NCBI RefSeq assembly: GCF_001665395.1
Contig: NZ_LZSG01000062.1
Span: 186,001-250,000, forward strand
Origin: Mycobacterium sp. 1164966.3
GTDB lineage: Bacteria > Actinomycetota > Actinomycetes > Mycobacteriales > Mycobacteriaceae
Reading direction: 5' to 3'
DNA length: 64,000 bases
In this document: positions 32,700-41,978 of the stretch, one piece after another
Numbering within the stretch: position 1 is the stretch's first letter
Layout: each line of letters opens with the position of its first letter
Position numbers and translations under genes: made by a program
The notes under the pieces: generated by a model
Seen by the model: only the letters and a program-made list of their open reading frames with translations
Databases searched by the model: none
What the model was told of the DNA's origin: nothing

Positions 32700-33743
32700 T
32701 CAGTCGGCGCCACGGTACGCCGCGACGATCGGCTCGAGTTCATCCGGTGTCGCGCCATGCATGATCACCGCGTCGGCGCCGTAGTCGAACTCGCGCCGGA
32801 TGCGTTCGACGCACTGCTGAGCCGATCCGGTCGCCGACGGCTCGAGCCACTCGTCGGGAATCAGGGTCGCGATGTGCTCGATCTGCTCAGGCGTGGCCTT
32901 GTGATCGATCCCACCGGGGATCGACGTCACCACTGGGTCTTCCCGGAACCGTTGCAGGACAGTGGGATCCCAACTATTGGTGTGCACCATCAAATCGCCG
33001 TACCCCTGCAGATAGGTGGCCAGCCGCGCGACGGTCTTCTTCAGTCGCAACTGCTCCGGAAGATGATCGCCGACGGTAGCGAAGCAGGACCACACCCGCA
33101 CGCTGTCCGGATCGCGGCCGGCCTTCTCCGCGGCCGACTTGACGGTTTCCACGCAGCGCCGCAAGGTATCCGGCGTGAAGTAGGTGTGCAGGATCACGTC
33201 GTCGAACACCCGGCCGCCGAGTGCCAGCGTGTTCGGCCCGAAGGCCACCAGCGCCAACCGAATATCTTCGTCGAAATCCCGATCTAGAAACAAGACCGGG
33301 TATTTACCCATCGGGCCGTCGTGATTGAAGATCACCTCGCCGTGCCAGAGACGGCGCATGACCTGGGCCCAATCCTCCATCTGCGCGGTCGTTACCGCCG
33401 GTATGCCGAATGCCCCGTAAACCGCTGCGATGCCCCGGCCGATGCCCAACGTGAACCGGCCGCCGGAGAGCCGGTGCATCGTGGTCGCCCACGATCCGAT
33501 GATCAATGGATGGCGGGTGTTGTGATTGGTTGCGGCAGTGGCGATTTGCATGCGGCTGGTGACCGCGCAGGCGGCGCCGACAAGGGAGGATGCTTCCTTG
33601 ACATTCCACCGTTCGGAGATGAACGCGGTGCCGAAGCCCAGCTCCTCACCACGACGAGCCTCGTCCATCAACGTCGCGGGGCCTTCCCCGCCGGCGCCGG
33701 CCAGCAGGTAGTAGCCCAGCTCGTCGAGTGTGCGATCGCTCAA
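32700..33743 (-). CDS. LLM-class F420-dependent oxidoreductase
   Basis: 347 residues from a TTG at 33743 whose TTGA overlaps the upstream stop; AAGGAG lies 7 bases before. It has 'NHNTRHPLIIGSWATTMHRLSGGRFTLGIGRGIAAVYGAFGI' and 'VALVAFGPNTLALGG'-like LLM blocks. It is the last gene of a three-gene unit (hydrolase, SnoaL-like, LLM). It is a separate lineage from the LLM at 23463. Substrate unknown. Confidence 0.84.
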   Translation of the reverse strand: MSDRTLDELGYYLLAGAGGEGPATLMDEARRGEELGFGTAFISERWNVKEASSLVGAACAVTSRMQIATAATNHNTRHPLIIGSWATTMHRLSGGRFTLGIGRGIAAVYGAFGIPAVTTAQMEDWAQVMRRLWHGEVIFNHDGPMGKYPVLFLDRDFDEDIRLALVAFGPNTLALGGRVFDDVILHTYFTPDTLRRCVETVKSAAEKAGRDPDSVRVWSCFATVGDHLPEQLRLKKTVARLATYLQGYGDLMVHTNSWDPTVLQRFREDPVVTSIPGGIDHKATPEQIEHIATLIPDEWLEPSATGSAQQCVERIRREFDYGADAVIMHGATPDELEPIVAAYRGAD

Positions 33744-34120
33744 TTCCAAACTCCTTGCTTGTAGCCGCAATTCCAGACCTCGGTGATCTTGCCCTCCACC
33801 ACCCGGAACACCTCGATGCTGGCGACATTGGTCTTCGTGCCGTCGCTGGCGGTCATGGTCGAGTCATAGACGATCGCGACGTGCTCGCCGTCGTCACCGT
33901 CGATCACGATGTTCAGGTCGAAGCGAAGCGAGTCGAAGAGGTCCCACACGTCCGCCACCCGTTGGACCGCCTGGGCATGGGTCAACGTGTGCGCCTCGCC
34001 GACCTCGTGGCGGATGACGGTGTCGGCGAACAACTCCCGGGCCAGATCCAGATTGCGTTCATTCCACACCACCAGGTTGTACAGTTCGACCACTTCGCGC
34101 GCTGTCCACGTCGCTGTCAT
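33740..34120 (-). CDS. SnoaL/NTF2-like small protein
   Basis: 126 residues, with ATGA overlap to the hydrolase upstream. The pattern is 'ARELFADTVIRHEVGEAHTLTHAQAVQRVADVWDLFDSLRFDLNIVI' then 'ASIEVFRVVEGKITEVWNCGYKQG', the SnoaL ester-cyclase-like type. It is coupled on both sides, so its product must be needed with the hydrolase and the LLM enzyme. Isomerase, hydratase or binding role are all possible. Confidence 0.78.
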   Translation of the reverse strand: MTATWTAREVVELYNLVVWNERNLDLARELFADTVIRHEVGEAHTLTHAQAVQRVADVWDLFDSLRFDLNIVIDGDDGEHVAIVYDSTMTASDGTKTNVASIEVFRVVEGKITEVWNCGYKQGVWN

Positions 34121-35250
34121 GACACCTTTACCTCCTCAGCGACCCGACGCAGAAACCGCTCGGTGACCTTCAGCACGCGCCGGGAGAACACGTGACCGAC
34201 ATGGCCTCCGTCATACCAGTACAGCTCGCCGCCGATGCGCTCGTGCAGCGCGATCGCCGGTTCGCGCATCGCCATCCGGTCATGCCAGGCCCCGACGATC
34301 AGTCGACGACTTGGCGGCGGCGCCGGATCCACCTGAAGCGGATCGATCACCGAAGTCAGCTTCGAGACCGCGGCCGACTCGAGCAGCTCCCGGTACCCAT
34401 CGCGAGACGCCCCCCAGCGGCCCAGGTGTCGCGCGATCATCGCATTGAGCCCGAGGATTGGCGTATACAGGGCAACGGCGTCGACCTCGCGCTCCAAGTG
34501 CGACACCAGCGCGGCCACCGGCGTGCCCATCGAAATACCGGCTACCACAACGGCAGTCGCCTGCGGTCGTACCCATCGCACGACGGCGCGCACCTCGGAC
34601 ACCGCCCGCATCATGCCCGCGACATTGCCCAGCGGATCCATATCCGGATAGCGCGGCCACTGGCCGCGCCGGCTGCCGTGGCCCGGCTGGATGGGCAGCG
34701 CGACGTTGAATCCCAGACCGTGATGGAGGCGTCCGATTCGACTGAGCAGCAGGTCTTCTGGACCGCCCTGACCGGCACCGTGCACCCATACCAGCCATGG
34801 TCGCGGGCCGTCGAGGTGCCGGCACAGGTGTACCACCGCCCGCGCCGGTCCACCAAGGCGTTCGGCTTCCAGCGTCTGGGGCAGTGCCGGGTCATGCTCG
34901 AAAGTCATCCGTTCGTACGCCAGACCGCCCACGCGCCGCCGTCGCACCGAGCGCACCCGCAACGGCGCCGGATCACGATGTGCGCCGTCGATGCCCAGCG
35001 CCGCCAACTCGTCGGCCGCCCCCGTGCACTCATGTAGCGGCCGCAACGCGACAGGGCGCCCGCCCAGCACCGAAAAGCCGCTCAGGACAAGCTCATCCAG
35101 CATTACTTCGCCGAACTGGCGCACTCCGCGTGGGGACGCCGCGACCCATCCGGTTGATTCGTTGAGACCGGCCAGCGTGCGCGGCACCACTCGGGTCATC
35201 TCGCGGCCCAGATCACGCGCGATGCCCGGACCTCTGGTTATCCACGACAT
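34117..35250 (-). CDS. Alpha/beta-hydrolase
   Basis: 377 residues. The first ~150 residues ('SPRGVRQFGEVMLDELVLSGFSVLGG') precede the hydrolase core. The oxyanion strand is 'PWLVWVHGAGQGGPEDLL', the nucleophile elbow 'VAGISMGTPVAAL', and the C-terminal 'YDGGHVGHVFSRRVL' holds the catalytic His. The Ser-His pair is intact, unlike two other hydrolase-fold proteins in the window. Divergent from the Rieske gene with one 19-bp operator between them. Confidence 0.82.
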   Translation of the reverse strand: MSWITRGPGIARDLGREMTRVVPRTLAGLNESTGWVAASPRGVRQFGEVMLDELVLSGFSVLGGRPVALRPLHECTGAADELAALGIDGAHRDPAPLRVRSVRRRRVGGLAYERMTFEHDPALPQTLEAERLGGPARAVVHLCRHLDGPRPWLVWVHGAGQGGPEDLLLSRIGRLHHGLGFNVALPIQPGHGSRRGQWPRYPDMDPLGNVAGMMRAVSEVRAVVRWVRPQATAVVVAGISMGTPVAALVSHLEREVDAVALYTPILGLNAMIARHLGRWGASRDGYRELLESAAVSKLTSVIDPLQVDPAPPPSRRLIVGAWHDRMAMREPAIALHERIGGELYWYDGGHVGHVFSRRVLKVTERFLRRVAEEVKVS

Positions 35251-35402
35251 TCCTGCTCTCCTATGCCAACGTGAATCCGGTGTAGCCCACCCTCTCCGAC
35301 GGTTCGGACCGGTGCGTCTCCCGCCGCCCGGCTGCCGGCAGCCGCACGTGTTCCCCGGTCATCAAGCTCCTTGCGGTAAGGTGGACGTCCAGCTGAAATC
35401 TA

Positions 35403-35421
35403 TACTGTAACGGATTTAGTA
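35403..35421 (+). promoter_or_regulatory. 19-bp operator, site B
   Basis: TACTGTAACGGATTTAGTA, 26 bases before the GTG of the Rieske oxygenase gene. It matches the perfect palindrome at 39454 at both ends. Confidence 0.65.
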
Positions 35422-35446
35422 TCAGCCTGACGATGGAGGCGGAGCT

Positions 35447-36454
35447 GTGAAAGTCCCGTTCACCTGGAAGGTCACCGGGTGGTTCATGGTCGGGTGGTCG
35501 CCCGAGTTTCCGGTCGGCGAGGTGCGGCCGCTGCGGTACTTCGGCGAAGATCTGGTCGCCTACCGGGACGACTCCGGTGAACTGCACGTACTGGAAGCAC
35601 ACTGCAAACACCTCGGCGCGCACATCGGCCAGGGCGGCAGGGTCGTCGGCGACTGCGTCCAGTGCCCCTTCCACGGGTGGCGATGGGGCCCCGACGGCAC
35701 CAACCGATACATTCCCTACCAACCGGACCGGCCCAACCGCGCGCTGACCCTGCGGGTGTTCCCGGTCCGAGAGCAATACGACTGCGTATTCGTCTGGCAT
35801 CATCCCGACGGCAAGGAACCGCAGTGGCAGATGCCGGACATCTTCCGCAAATTCCCGCAGTTCGAGACCGACCCGGCGGCGTACTACCGGGCATATCCGG
35901 AATTCTCCCGGCGAGCGGAGCGCGAGCCGGTGCATCCACAGATCGTCGCGGAGAACGCTCCCGACAGCGCACATTTCGAGTACGTTCACCACGCCACCGT
36001 GACGCCCAGAGTGCTGGACTGGAAGATCGTCGACCACGAATGGCAATTCGTCGCGGGGTGGCCCGACGCGCATAGCGACGACCCCGACGATCTCGCGTTG
36101 CGATTCCACAGCCATTTATTCGGTCTCGGCGGAGCGATCAGCGTCTTCGAAGGCGCGCAGAATCATCGGCTGATTTTCACGTGCACACCGGTCGACGATG
36201 AGTGCTCGGACCTGTTTTATTCGATCTGGTGGCCGCGAACCCCCGGCGACACCGCCGCGGTGCCCGACGGCAAGCTACGCGAACTGATCGAACAGCAATT
36301 TCTGTCCACCGTCTTCGACGATCTGCAAATCTGGCGTTACCAGAAGTACGTGGAGCGTCCGCCGCTGTCCAAGGTCGACGCGAAAGGCTATATGGCGCTG
36401 CGTAAGTGGGCGACGCAGTTCTACGATGTGCCGCCCGCGGCCGCCACATCATGA
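35447..36454 (+). CDS. Rieske non-heme iron oxygenase, KshA-like
   Basis: 335 residues from a GTG with GGAGGCGGAG upstream. The Rieske cluster is 'CKHLGAHIGQGGRVVGDC' plus 'CPFHGW' (C-x-H and C-x2-H). The mononuclear iron site is in 'ENAPDSAHFEYVHHATV' (Asp/His/His). The make-up is that of the KshA branch, the oxygenase component of 3-ketosteroid 9-alpha-hydroxylase. No reductase (KshB) is nearby. Substrate might be a steroid-like or other polycyclic compound, but this is inference. It leads a tightly overlapping unit with the isochorismatase-like and hotdog genes. Confidence 0.88.
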   Translation: MKVPFTWKVTGWFMVGWSPEFPVGEVRPLRYFGEDLVAYRDDSGELHVLEAHCKHLGAHIGQGGRVVGDCVQCPFHGWRWGPDGTNRYIPYQPDRPNRALTLRVFPVREQYDCVFVWHHPDGKEPQWQMPDIFRKFPQFETDPAAYYRAYPEFSRRAEREPVHPQIVAENAPDSAHFEYVHHATVTPRVLDWKIVDHEWQFVAGWPDAHSDDPDDLALRFHSHLFGLGGAISVFEGAQNHRLIFTCTPVDDECSDLFYSIWWPRTPGDTAAVPDGKLRELIEQQFLSTVFDDLQIWRYQKYVERPPLSKVDAKGYMALRKWATQFYDVPPAAATS

Positions 36455-37068
36455 GCGCGCGACTTGCCGAACTCGCGGCACCCGAACACACCGCCGTCGT
36501 CACCCAGGAATGCCAGGGCGCGGTCATCGGCCCGAATGCCGGGCTGGCGCTGCTGGCCGAGGAAGCCCGCCGCGTCGCCCTGCCCAACATCGTGCGGCTA
36601 CTGCCGGCGGCGCGGGCGGCAGGGGTGCATATCGTGCACTGCTTGGTGCAGCGCCGGCCCGACGGGCTCGGATCGAACCACAACGCCAAAATTTTCGCGA
36701 TCGGAGACGGCGTCGATATCGCGCCGGGCACGCCCGGAGCTGATCTACTGCCCGAATTGGGGCCTGCACCAACCGATCTGGTCCTGAGGAGATGGCACGG
36801 AATCGGGCCGATGGGCGGTACCGATTTGGATGCGGTGCTGCGGAACCTAGGAGTGTCCACCGTTGTCGTGGTGGGTGTCTCGCTCAACATCGCGATCCCC
36901 AATGTCGTGATGGACGCGGTCAACGCCGCGTATCGCGTGATCGTGCCGCGTGATGTCGTCGCAGGCGTACCGGCCGAGTACGGTGCTGCGGTGGTCGCAA
37001 ATTCGCTGTCGCTGCTGGCCACGATCACCACAACCGACGATCTGCTCCAGGCTTGGAAGGCGTTATGA
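36451..37068 (+). CDS. Isochorismatase-fold protein with an altered catalytic triad
   Basis: 205 residues, ATGA overlap with the Rieske gene. The cysteine-hydrolase fold is clear. Where the Asp lies in normal members (x-x-D-x-Q) it has 'VVTQECQG'. The Lys before the S-x-F motif is Arg ('LRRWHGIGPMGGTDLD'). The nucleophilic Cys in the 'GVxTxxCV' helix start is Ala ('GVSLNIAIPNVVMDA'). With Asp, Lys and Cys all replaced, classical isochorismatase or amidase chemistry is unlikely. The fold and operon position are well kept, so it may have a new activity or a binding role. Confidence 0.76.
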   Translation: MSARLAELAAPEHTAVVTQECQGAVIGPNAGLALLAEEARRVALPNIVRLLPAARAAGVHIVHCLVQRRPDGLGSNHNAKIFAIGDGVDIAPGTPGADLLPELGPAPTDLVLRRWHGIGPMGGTDLDAVLRNLGVSTVVVVGVSLNIAIPNVVMDAVNAAYRVIVPRDVVAGVPAEYGAAVVANSLSLLATITTTDDLLQAWKAL

Positions 37069-37685
37069 CCGACACAGCACCGGAAACGCGTGGTGGGTTT
37101 CCGCAGATCAGGCCGGTCGACGAAGCTCCTGCCGAGCTGGGCCGGTTCGTCGCCGCCATGCGCCGCCTGCAGGATCTGACCGTCTCCACCAACCCGGACA
37201 GTTCGGTGTGGGCCACGGCGGCCCGGCAGGTCGAGAATGCCTGCGCGTTGCTGGACGGCCATCAGGTCCCGGAAACGCATGCGCCGGCCGGCCGTGTGCT
37301 CGAGCTGCCCGGGCTGGCCCATCCCCTACTGCCGCCGTGGACCCTCACCCAAGCCGGTCCCGACGGCGTGAGGATGCAGGGCCAGTTCACCCGTTCTCAC
37401 GTGGGCGGCAACCAGGCCGTGCACGGCGGCATGATCCCGCTGTTCTACGACTGGCTGTTCGGCATGGTCGTCTCCAGCGCGGATTGCCCGCCGACCCGCA
37501 CCGGGTTCCTGCACGTCGACTATCGCAGCATCACACCGATCGATGAGCCGCTGACCGCCCAGGGGCGCATCACCGAGGTCGACGGCAGGAAGATCTTCAT
37601 CGGCGCGAACATGACCTCGGCCGACGGAACCTTGCTCACCGAAGCCCACGGCCTGATGGTCCGCCTACTACCCCACCAACCGTAA
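37065..37685 (+). CDS. PaaI-type hotdog thioesterase
   Basis: 206 residues, ATGA overlap with the gene before. The N-terminal ~80 residues are helical and the C-terminal part is a hotdog domain: 'GNQAVHGGMIPLFYDWLFGM' carries the H-G-G motif of PaaI enzymes, followed by 'TGFLHVDYRSITPIDEPLTAQGRI'. It hydrolyses acyl-CoA thioesters, perhaps to release a dead-end CoA ester of the pathway. It is a relative of the protein at 58604. Confidence 0.82.
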   Translation: MTDTAPETRGGFPQIRPVDEAPAELGRFVAAMRRLQDLTVSTNPDSSVWATAARQVENACALLDGHQVPETHAPAGRVLELPGLAHPLLPPWTLTQAGPDGVRMQGQFTRSHVGGNQAVHGGMIPLFYDWLFGMVVSSADCPPTRTGFLHVDYRSITPIDEPLTAQGRITEVDGRKIFIGANMTSADGTLLTEAHGLMVRLLPHQP

Positions 37686-37690
37686 TGTGA

Positions 37691-37749
37691 CGAGCAGACG
37701 CAAAATCGCACCATGTGACCCTCACGAGTGCAATTCTGTGTTTGCTCGA
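37691..37749. repeat. Extragenic palindromic repeat, family 1, copy 2 (decayed)
   Basis: The left arm CGAGCAGACGCAAAATCGCAC begins at 37691; the right arm near 37729-37749 pairs with about four mismatches. It begins 6 bases after the hotdog gene stop and ends just before the ribosome binding site of the CoA ligase at 37764. Confidence 0.55.
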
Positions 37750-37763
37750 CAGAAAGGGATCCT

Positions 37764-39410
37764 GTGCCTGACAGCGAATTCACGGTGCCCGCCGTCGCCG
37801 CGGCCGTCGCGGCCGCGATACCGGAGCGGGACCTGGTCATCCAGGGTGAGCGACGATTCAGTTACGCGCAGATCCTCGAGCGGTCCAACCGTCTTGCCTC
37901 ATACCTGCACTCGCGTGGCCTGGGCTGCCACCAGGAACGTTCTGCTCTGGCCGGCCACGAGGCGGGCCAGGATCTGATCGGCCTTTACGCCTACAACGGA
38001 AACGAATTCGTGGAGGCTTTGCTCGGCAGTTTCCAAGCCCGGGTGGCGCCATTCAACGTCAACTACCGCTACGTCAAGAATGAATTGCACTATCTGCTGG
38101 CCGATTCGGGGGCAACCGCCCTGATCTATCACGCGGCATTCGCGCCGCGCGTAGCCGAAGTCCTGCCGGATCTTCCGCAGCTTCGCGTCCTGCTACAGAT
38201 TGCGGACGACTCCGGTCACGACTTGATCTATGGCGCGGTGGATTACGAGAGTGCCCTGGCGGCCAGTTCCCCGACGCCCCCGCCGGTGCAGCATTCCCCC
38301 GACGACTTGTACGTCCTCTACACGGGTGGCACGACCGGCATGCCGAAGGGCGTGTTGTGGCGCCAGCACGACATCTTCATGACGTCGTTCGGCGGGCGAA
38401 ATCTCATGACCGGCGAGCCGTTCGGCTCCGTCGACGAGATCGTGGCGGCATTGGCTGTGGCCCCGGGTACCAAGCTGATGATCCTGCCGCCGCTGATCCA
38501 TGGCGCGGCGCAATGGAGTGTGATGATGGCTCTGACGACCGGGCAGTCAGTCGTCTTTCCTTCCGTCGTAGACCATTTGGACGCTGACGACGTCGTCCGC
38601 ACCATCGAGCACGAGCGGGTGTCAGTCGTGACGGTGGTAGGTGACGCGATTGCCCGGCCGTTGATAACCGCGATCGAGAAGGGGATTGCCGACGTGTCGT
38701 CGCTGGCCGTGGTGGCGAACGGCGGTGCCTTGCTGACTCCGTACGTCAAGCAGCGCTTGATCGAAACCTTGCCGAACGCTGTCGTCGTCGACGGGGTCGG
38801 GTCGTCGGAGACCGGGGCGCAGATGCACCACATGTCCATGTCGGGCGCGGTGTCCACCGGCACCTTCAACGCCGGCCCGGACACCTTCGTGGCCGCCGAG
38901 GATTTGTCGTCGATTTTGCCGCCGGGTCACGACGGCATCGGCTGGCTGGCGCAACGCGGCTACGTTCCGCTCGGTTACAAGGGCGATGCCGCCAAAACGG
39001 CTAAGACATTTCCGACGATCGACGGGGTGCGGTACGCGATTCCCGGAGACCGGGCGCGCCACCTCACCGGGGGCCACATCGAGTTACTCGGCCGTGATTC
39101 GGTGACCATCAATTCTGGCGGGGAAAAGATCTTCGCCGAGGAGGTCGAAACGGCAATCGCGTCGCATCCCGCGGTGGCCGACGTCGTGGTCGCGGGGCGG
39201 CCCAGCGAGCGTTGGGGACAGGAAGTCGTCGCCGTCGTCGCACTGGTCGATAGCGCGCGGGCCGAACCCGACGAGCTGGTGGCGCACGCGGCAAAGTCGT
39301 TGGCGCGCTACAAACTTCCAAAAGCGATCGTCTACCGCACGGTGATCGAGCGCAGCCCGTCGGGCAAGGCCGACTACCGGTGGGCACGCGAGCAGGCGAT
39401 CAGCGGCTGA
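37764..39410 (+). CDS. Acyl-CoA synthetase (FadD-type)
   Basis: 548 residues from a GTG at 37764, with AAAGGGA upstream. The ATP loop is 'YTGGTTGMPKGVLWRQ', followed by 'GVGSSETGAQ', 'YAIPGDRARH' and the C-terminal hinge and lysine region 'ERSPSGKADYRWA'. It activates a carboxylic acid as acyl-AMP then acyl-CoA. It is a close paralogue of the enzyme at 50777 (same 'PKGVLWRQ' and 'PSERWGQEVVA' blocks). Confidence 0.9.
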   Translation: MPDSEFTVPAVAAAVAAAIPERDLVIQGERRFSYAQILERSNRLASYLHSRGLGCHQERSALAGHEAGQDLIGLYAYNGNEFVEALLGSFQARVAPFNVNYRYVKNELHYLLADSGATALIYHAAFAPRVAEVLPDLPQLRVLLQIADDSGHDLIYGAVDYESALAASSPTPPPVQHSPDDLYVLYTGGTTGMPKGVLWRQHDIFMTSFGGRNLMTGEPFGSVDEIVAALAVAPGTKLMILPPLIHGAAQWSVMMALTTGQSVVFPSVVDHLDADDVVRTIEHERVSVVTVVGDAIARPLITAIEKGIADVSSLAVVANGGALLTPYVKQRLIETLPNAVVVDGVGSSETGAQMHHMSMSGAVSTGTFNAGPDTFVAAEDLSSILPPGHDGIGWLAQRGYVPLGYKGDAAKTAKTFPTIDGVRYAIPGDRARHLTGGHIELLGRDSVTINSGGEKIFAEEVETAIASHPAVADVVVAGRPSERWGQEVVAVVALVDSARAEPDELVAHAAKSLARYKLPKAIVYRTVIERSPSGKADYRWAREQAISG

Positions 39411-39453
39411 GCCGACGTGGCGCGCACTCGTCGGCCATCCCATTGATATTGTT

Positions 39454-39472
39454 TACTGTAATAATTACAGTA
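39454..39472. promoter_or_regulatory. 19-bp operator, site A (perfect palindrome)
   Basis: TACTGTAATAATTACAGTA, two perfect 9-base arms around one base, 56 bases before the GTG of the P450. It defines the symmetry of the operator family. Confidence 0.75.
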
Positions 39473-39527
39473 CGAACTTACGCAGCAACGTTCCCGTGCC
39501 GATTGCCGGACAAGCTTGGAGATCTGA

Positions 39528-40736
39528 GTGACGAGTCAAGTCGATGACGCCACCGGCGCTGCCGAGCTATCCGTCGATCTGCGTGACCCATACCCGTTCT
39601 TCGCCCACAAACGACGCCAGGGCGGCGTGTTCGCGGGCACCGTCATGGACTACTCCAAGACGCCGGAGAACTTCCGGCCGAAATGCGAGTTCTCTGCGAT
39701 GTCCTTCGATGCGGTCAACACCGTGTTCCGCAACAACCACGTGTTCACGTCAAAGCTGTACGACAAGACGATCGGGTTGTTCATGGGGCCGACCATTCTG
39801 GCAATGGAGGGCACGGAGCATCGCGAACACCGCAACCTGGTATCTGCGGCGTTCAAGTCCAAGGCGCTGGCCCGTTGGGAACCGACGATCGTGCGCCCCA
39901 CCTGCAACGCCTTGATCGACGAGTTCGTCGACTCCGGCCGCGCCGACCTGGTCCGGGATTTCACCTTCGAGTTCCCCACCCGGATCATCGCGCAGCTGCT
40001 GGGCCTGCCTGCCGACGACCTGCCGATGTTCCGCAAGCGCGCCGTCGAGGTGATCAGCTACCACGTCAACTACGAACGCGCCTTCGAGGCGTCGGCGGCG
40101 CTCAAGGACTACTTCCTCGAACAGATCGAGAAGCGCAAATCCCAGCCCACCGAGGACATCATCGGCGATCTGGTCACCGCGGAGATCGACGGCGAAAAGC
40201 TCAGCGACGAGGCCATCTATTCCTTCCTGCGGTTGCTGCTGCCCGCCGGCCTGGAAACCACCTACCGGTCCTCGGGCAACCTGTTGTTTCTGCTGCTGAG
40301 CCATCCCGACCAGTTCGCGGCCCTGCAATCCGACCGTGGGCTGATCGGCCAGGTAATCGAAGAGGGGCTGCGCTTCGAGACTCCGCTGACCACCGTGCAG
40401 CGTTACACCACCGAAGACACTGAGCTGGAAGGGGTTTCGATTCCGGCACGCGCCATGATCAGTGTGTGCATCGGCTCGGCGAACCGCGACGAGCGGCGCT
40501 GGGAACGTCCAGAGGAATTCGACATCTTCCGTAAGCACATGCCGCACATCTCTTTCGCCGCCGGTGAACACACTTGTCTGGGTCTTCACCTGGCGCGGCT
40601 GGAAACCCGCGTCGCGCTGGAATGCCTGCTGGATCGGTTGACCGGTATCGAGCTGATCACCGATGACGACCCGCACATCCACGGTCAGCCATTCCGCTCC
40701 CCGACCGCCATTCCGGTGAAGTTCGAGGCGGCATAA
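39528..40736 (+). CDS. Cytochrome P450
   Basis: 402 residues from a GTG. Helix I has 'LPAGLETTYRSSGNLLFLLLS', the K-helix 'EEGLRFETPLT', and the heme loop 'FAAGEHTCLGLHLARLE'. It is a close paralogue of the P450 at 18394, which suggests duplication for related substrates. It heads an operon with a CoA transferase (gap 15 bases) and a thiolase, under the perfect 19-bp operator. Confidence 0.92.
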   Translation: MTSQVDDATGAAELSVDLRDPYPFFAHKRRQGGVFAGTVMDYSKTPENFRPKCEFSAMSFDAVNTVFRNNHVFTSKLYDKTIGLFMGPTILAMEGTEHREHRNLVSAAFKSKALARWEPTIVRPTCNALIDEFVDSGRADLVRDFTFEFPTRIIAQLLGLPADDLPMFRKRAVEVISYHVNYERAFEASAALKDYFLEQIEKRKSQPTEDIIGDLVTAEIDGEKLSDEAIYSFLRLLLPAGLETTYRSSGNLLFLLLSHPDQFAALQSDRGLIGQVIEEGLRFETPLTTVQRYTTEDTELEGVSIPARAMISVCIGSANRDERRWERPEEFDIFRKHMPHISFAAGEHTCLGLHLARLETRVALECLLDRLTGIELITDDDPHIHGQPFRSPTAIPVKFEAA

Positions 40737-40751
40737 CGTGGTGCGGTCGCA

Positions 40752-41978
40752 ATGATCAAGGTAATGGCCGGTTTTCGGGTTCTGGAAGTTGCGCAGTTCA
40801 CGTTCGTGCCGGCTGCGGGAGCCATCCTGGCCGATTGGGGCGCGGACGTCATCAAGGTCGAGCACCCGCGGCGCGGTGACACCCAACGAGGCTTCTTGAA
40901 CATGGGTGGCATTCAAGTCAATCCGGAACGGCACCCGCTCATGGAGCACCCCAACCGGGGCAAGCGCAGTGTTGGGATCGACGTCTCCACGCCGGGCGGC
41001 CAGGAAGTCCTGTACGAACTGGCCAAGACCTCCGACGTGTTTCTCACCAACTACCTGCCCGAGCAGCGCCAGAAGAACAAGTTCGACGTCGAACACATCC
41101 GCGCGGTTAATCCGGACATCGTCTACGCCCGAGGTACGGCTTACGGCGACAAGGGCATCGAGCGCGACATGGGAGGCTACGACGGCACGGCGTTCTGGAC
41201 CCGCAGCGGCATCGGCTACGCGCTGACGCCTGAGGAGCTGGGCGGCGCGCTGACACAAGGCATTCCCGCCTTCGGCGATTCCATCGGCGGGATGAACATC
41301 GCCGGCGGCATCTCGGCCGCGCTGTTGCATCGGGAGCGCACCGGCGAAGCCCTCGAGGTCGACGTGTCGCTGCTGAGTACCGCCTGGTGGGCGGCGGGGG
41401 CAAGCGTGACGCAGGGCATGGAGAGCGGAGAGGTAATGCGGGTCGGGATGCCGGGATCGGCTGAGCCGTCGGTCAATCCGTTCATGGGTAACTACCAAAC
41501 CTCCGATGGCGGCACCATCAACCTGTGCATCATCAGCCCGACCGGCTGCATCCGCGACACCTTCGAGCATCTCGGCATACCCGAGGTTGCTGACGATCCG
41601 CGCTTCGCCGAGGTGCTGCCGTTGCTGCGGAACGCGGATGCGGCAGCAGAGCTGATCGCCAAGGCATTCGCCGGCAAGCCCTTTGACTACTGGCGGCAAC
41701 ACCTGAAGACGATGAAAGGCCAGTGGGCGCCTTTTCAAAGCCTGCTCGACCTCGCCGACGACGAACAGGCCCTAGCCAACGACATGATCGCCGAAGTCGA
41801 GCTCACCACCGGTGGCGAGCCGTTTCGCGTCGTGCGCGGCCCCGTCCAGTTCAACCATGAGCCGCTGGAGACCACCCGAGCGCCGCAGGCGTCTGAGCAC
41901 ACCGAAATCGTTCTGATGGAGCTCGGCATGGATTGGGACCGCATAGCCGAACTGAAAGAGTCGGGAGCCATAGCGTGA
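40752..41978 (+). CDS. CaiB/BaiF family CoA transferase (class III)
   Basis: 408 residues. It begins 'GFRVLEVAQFTFVPAAGAILADWGADVIKVEHPRRGD', the family signature. The active-site Asp is probably in 'GGYDGTAFWTR'. It also has 'DSIGGMNIAGGISAALLHRERTGEALEVDVSLLS'. It moves CoA between acids and allows activation without ATP. It could also act as a racemase, since alpha-methylacyl-CoA racemase belongs to the same superfamily. Overlaps the thiolase gene by GTGA. Confidence 0.88.
   Translation: MIKVMAGFRVLEVAQFTFVPAAGAILADWGADVIKVEHPRRGDTQRGFLNMGGIQVNPERHPLMEHPNRGKRSVGIDVSTPGGQEVLYELAKTSDVFLTNYLPEQRQKNKFDVEHIRAVNPDIVYARGTAYGDKGIERDMGGYDGTAFWTRSGIGYALTPEELGGALTQGIPAFGDSIGGMNIAGGISAALLHRERTGEALEVDVSLLSTAWWAAGASVTQGMESGEVMRVGMPGSAEPSVNPFMGNYQTSDGGTINLCIISPTGCIRDTFEHLGIPEVADDPRFAEVLPLLRNADAAAELIAKAFAGKPFDYWRQHLKTMKGQWAPFQSLLDLADDEQALANDMIAEVELTTGGEPFRVVRGPVQFNHEPLETTRAPQASEHTEIVLMELGMDWDRIAELKESGAIA

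Noticed and set aside
35261..36115. 284-codon minus-strand frame over the Rieske gene
   Set aside because: The Rieske and iron motifs prove the plus-strand reading.
39750..41738. 662-codon minus-strand open frame
   Set aside because: It covers the P450 and CoA transferase genes, has no domain-like sequence and no start site, and arises from high GC on the opposite strand.
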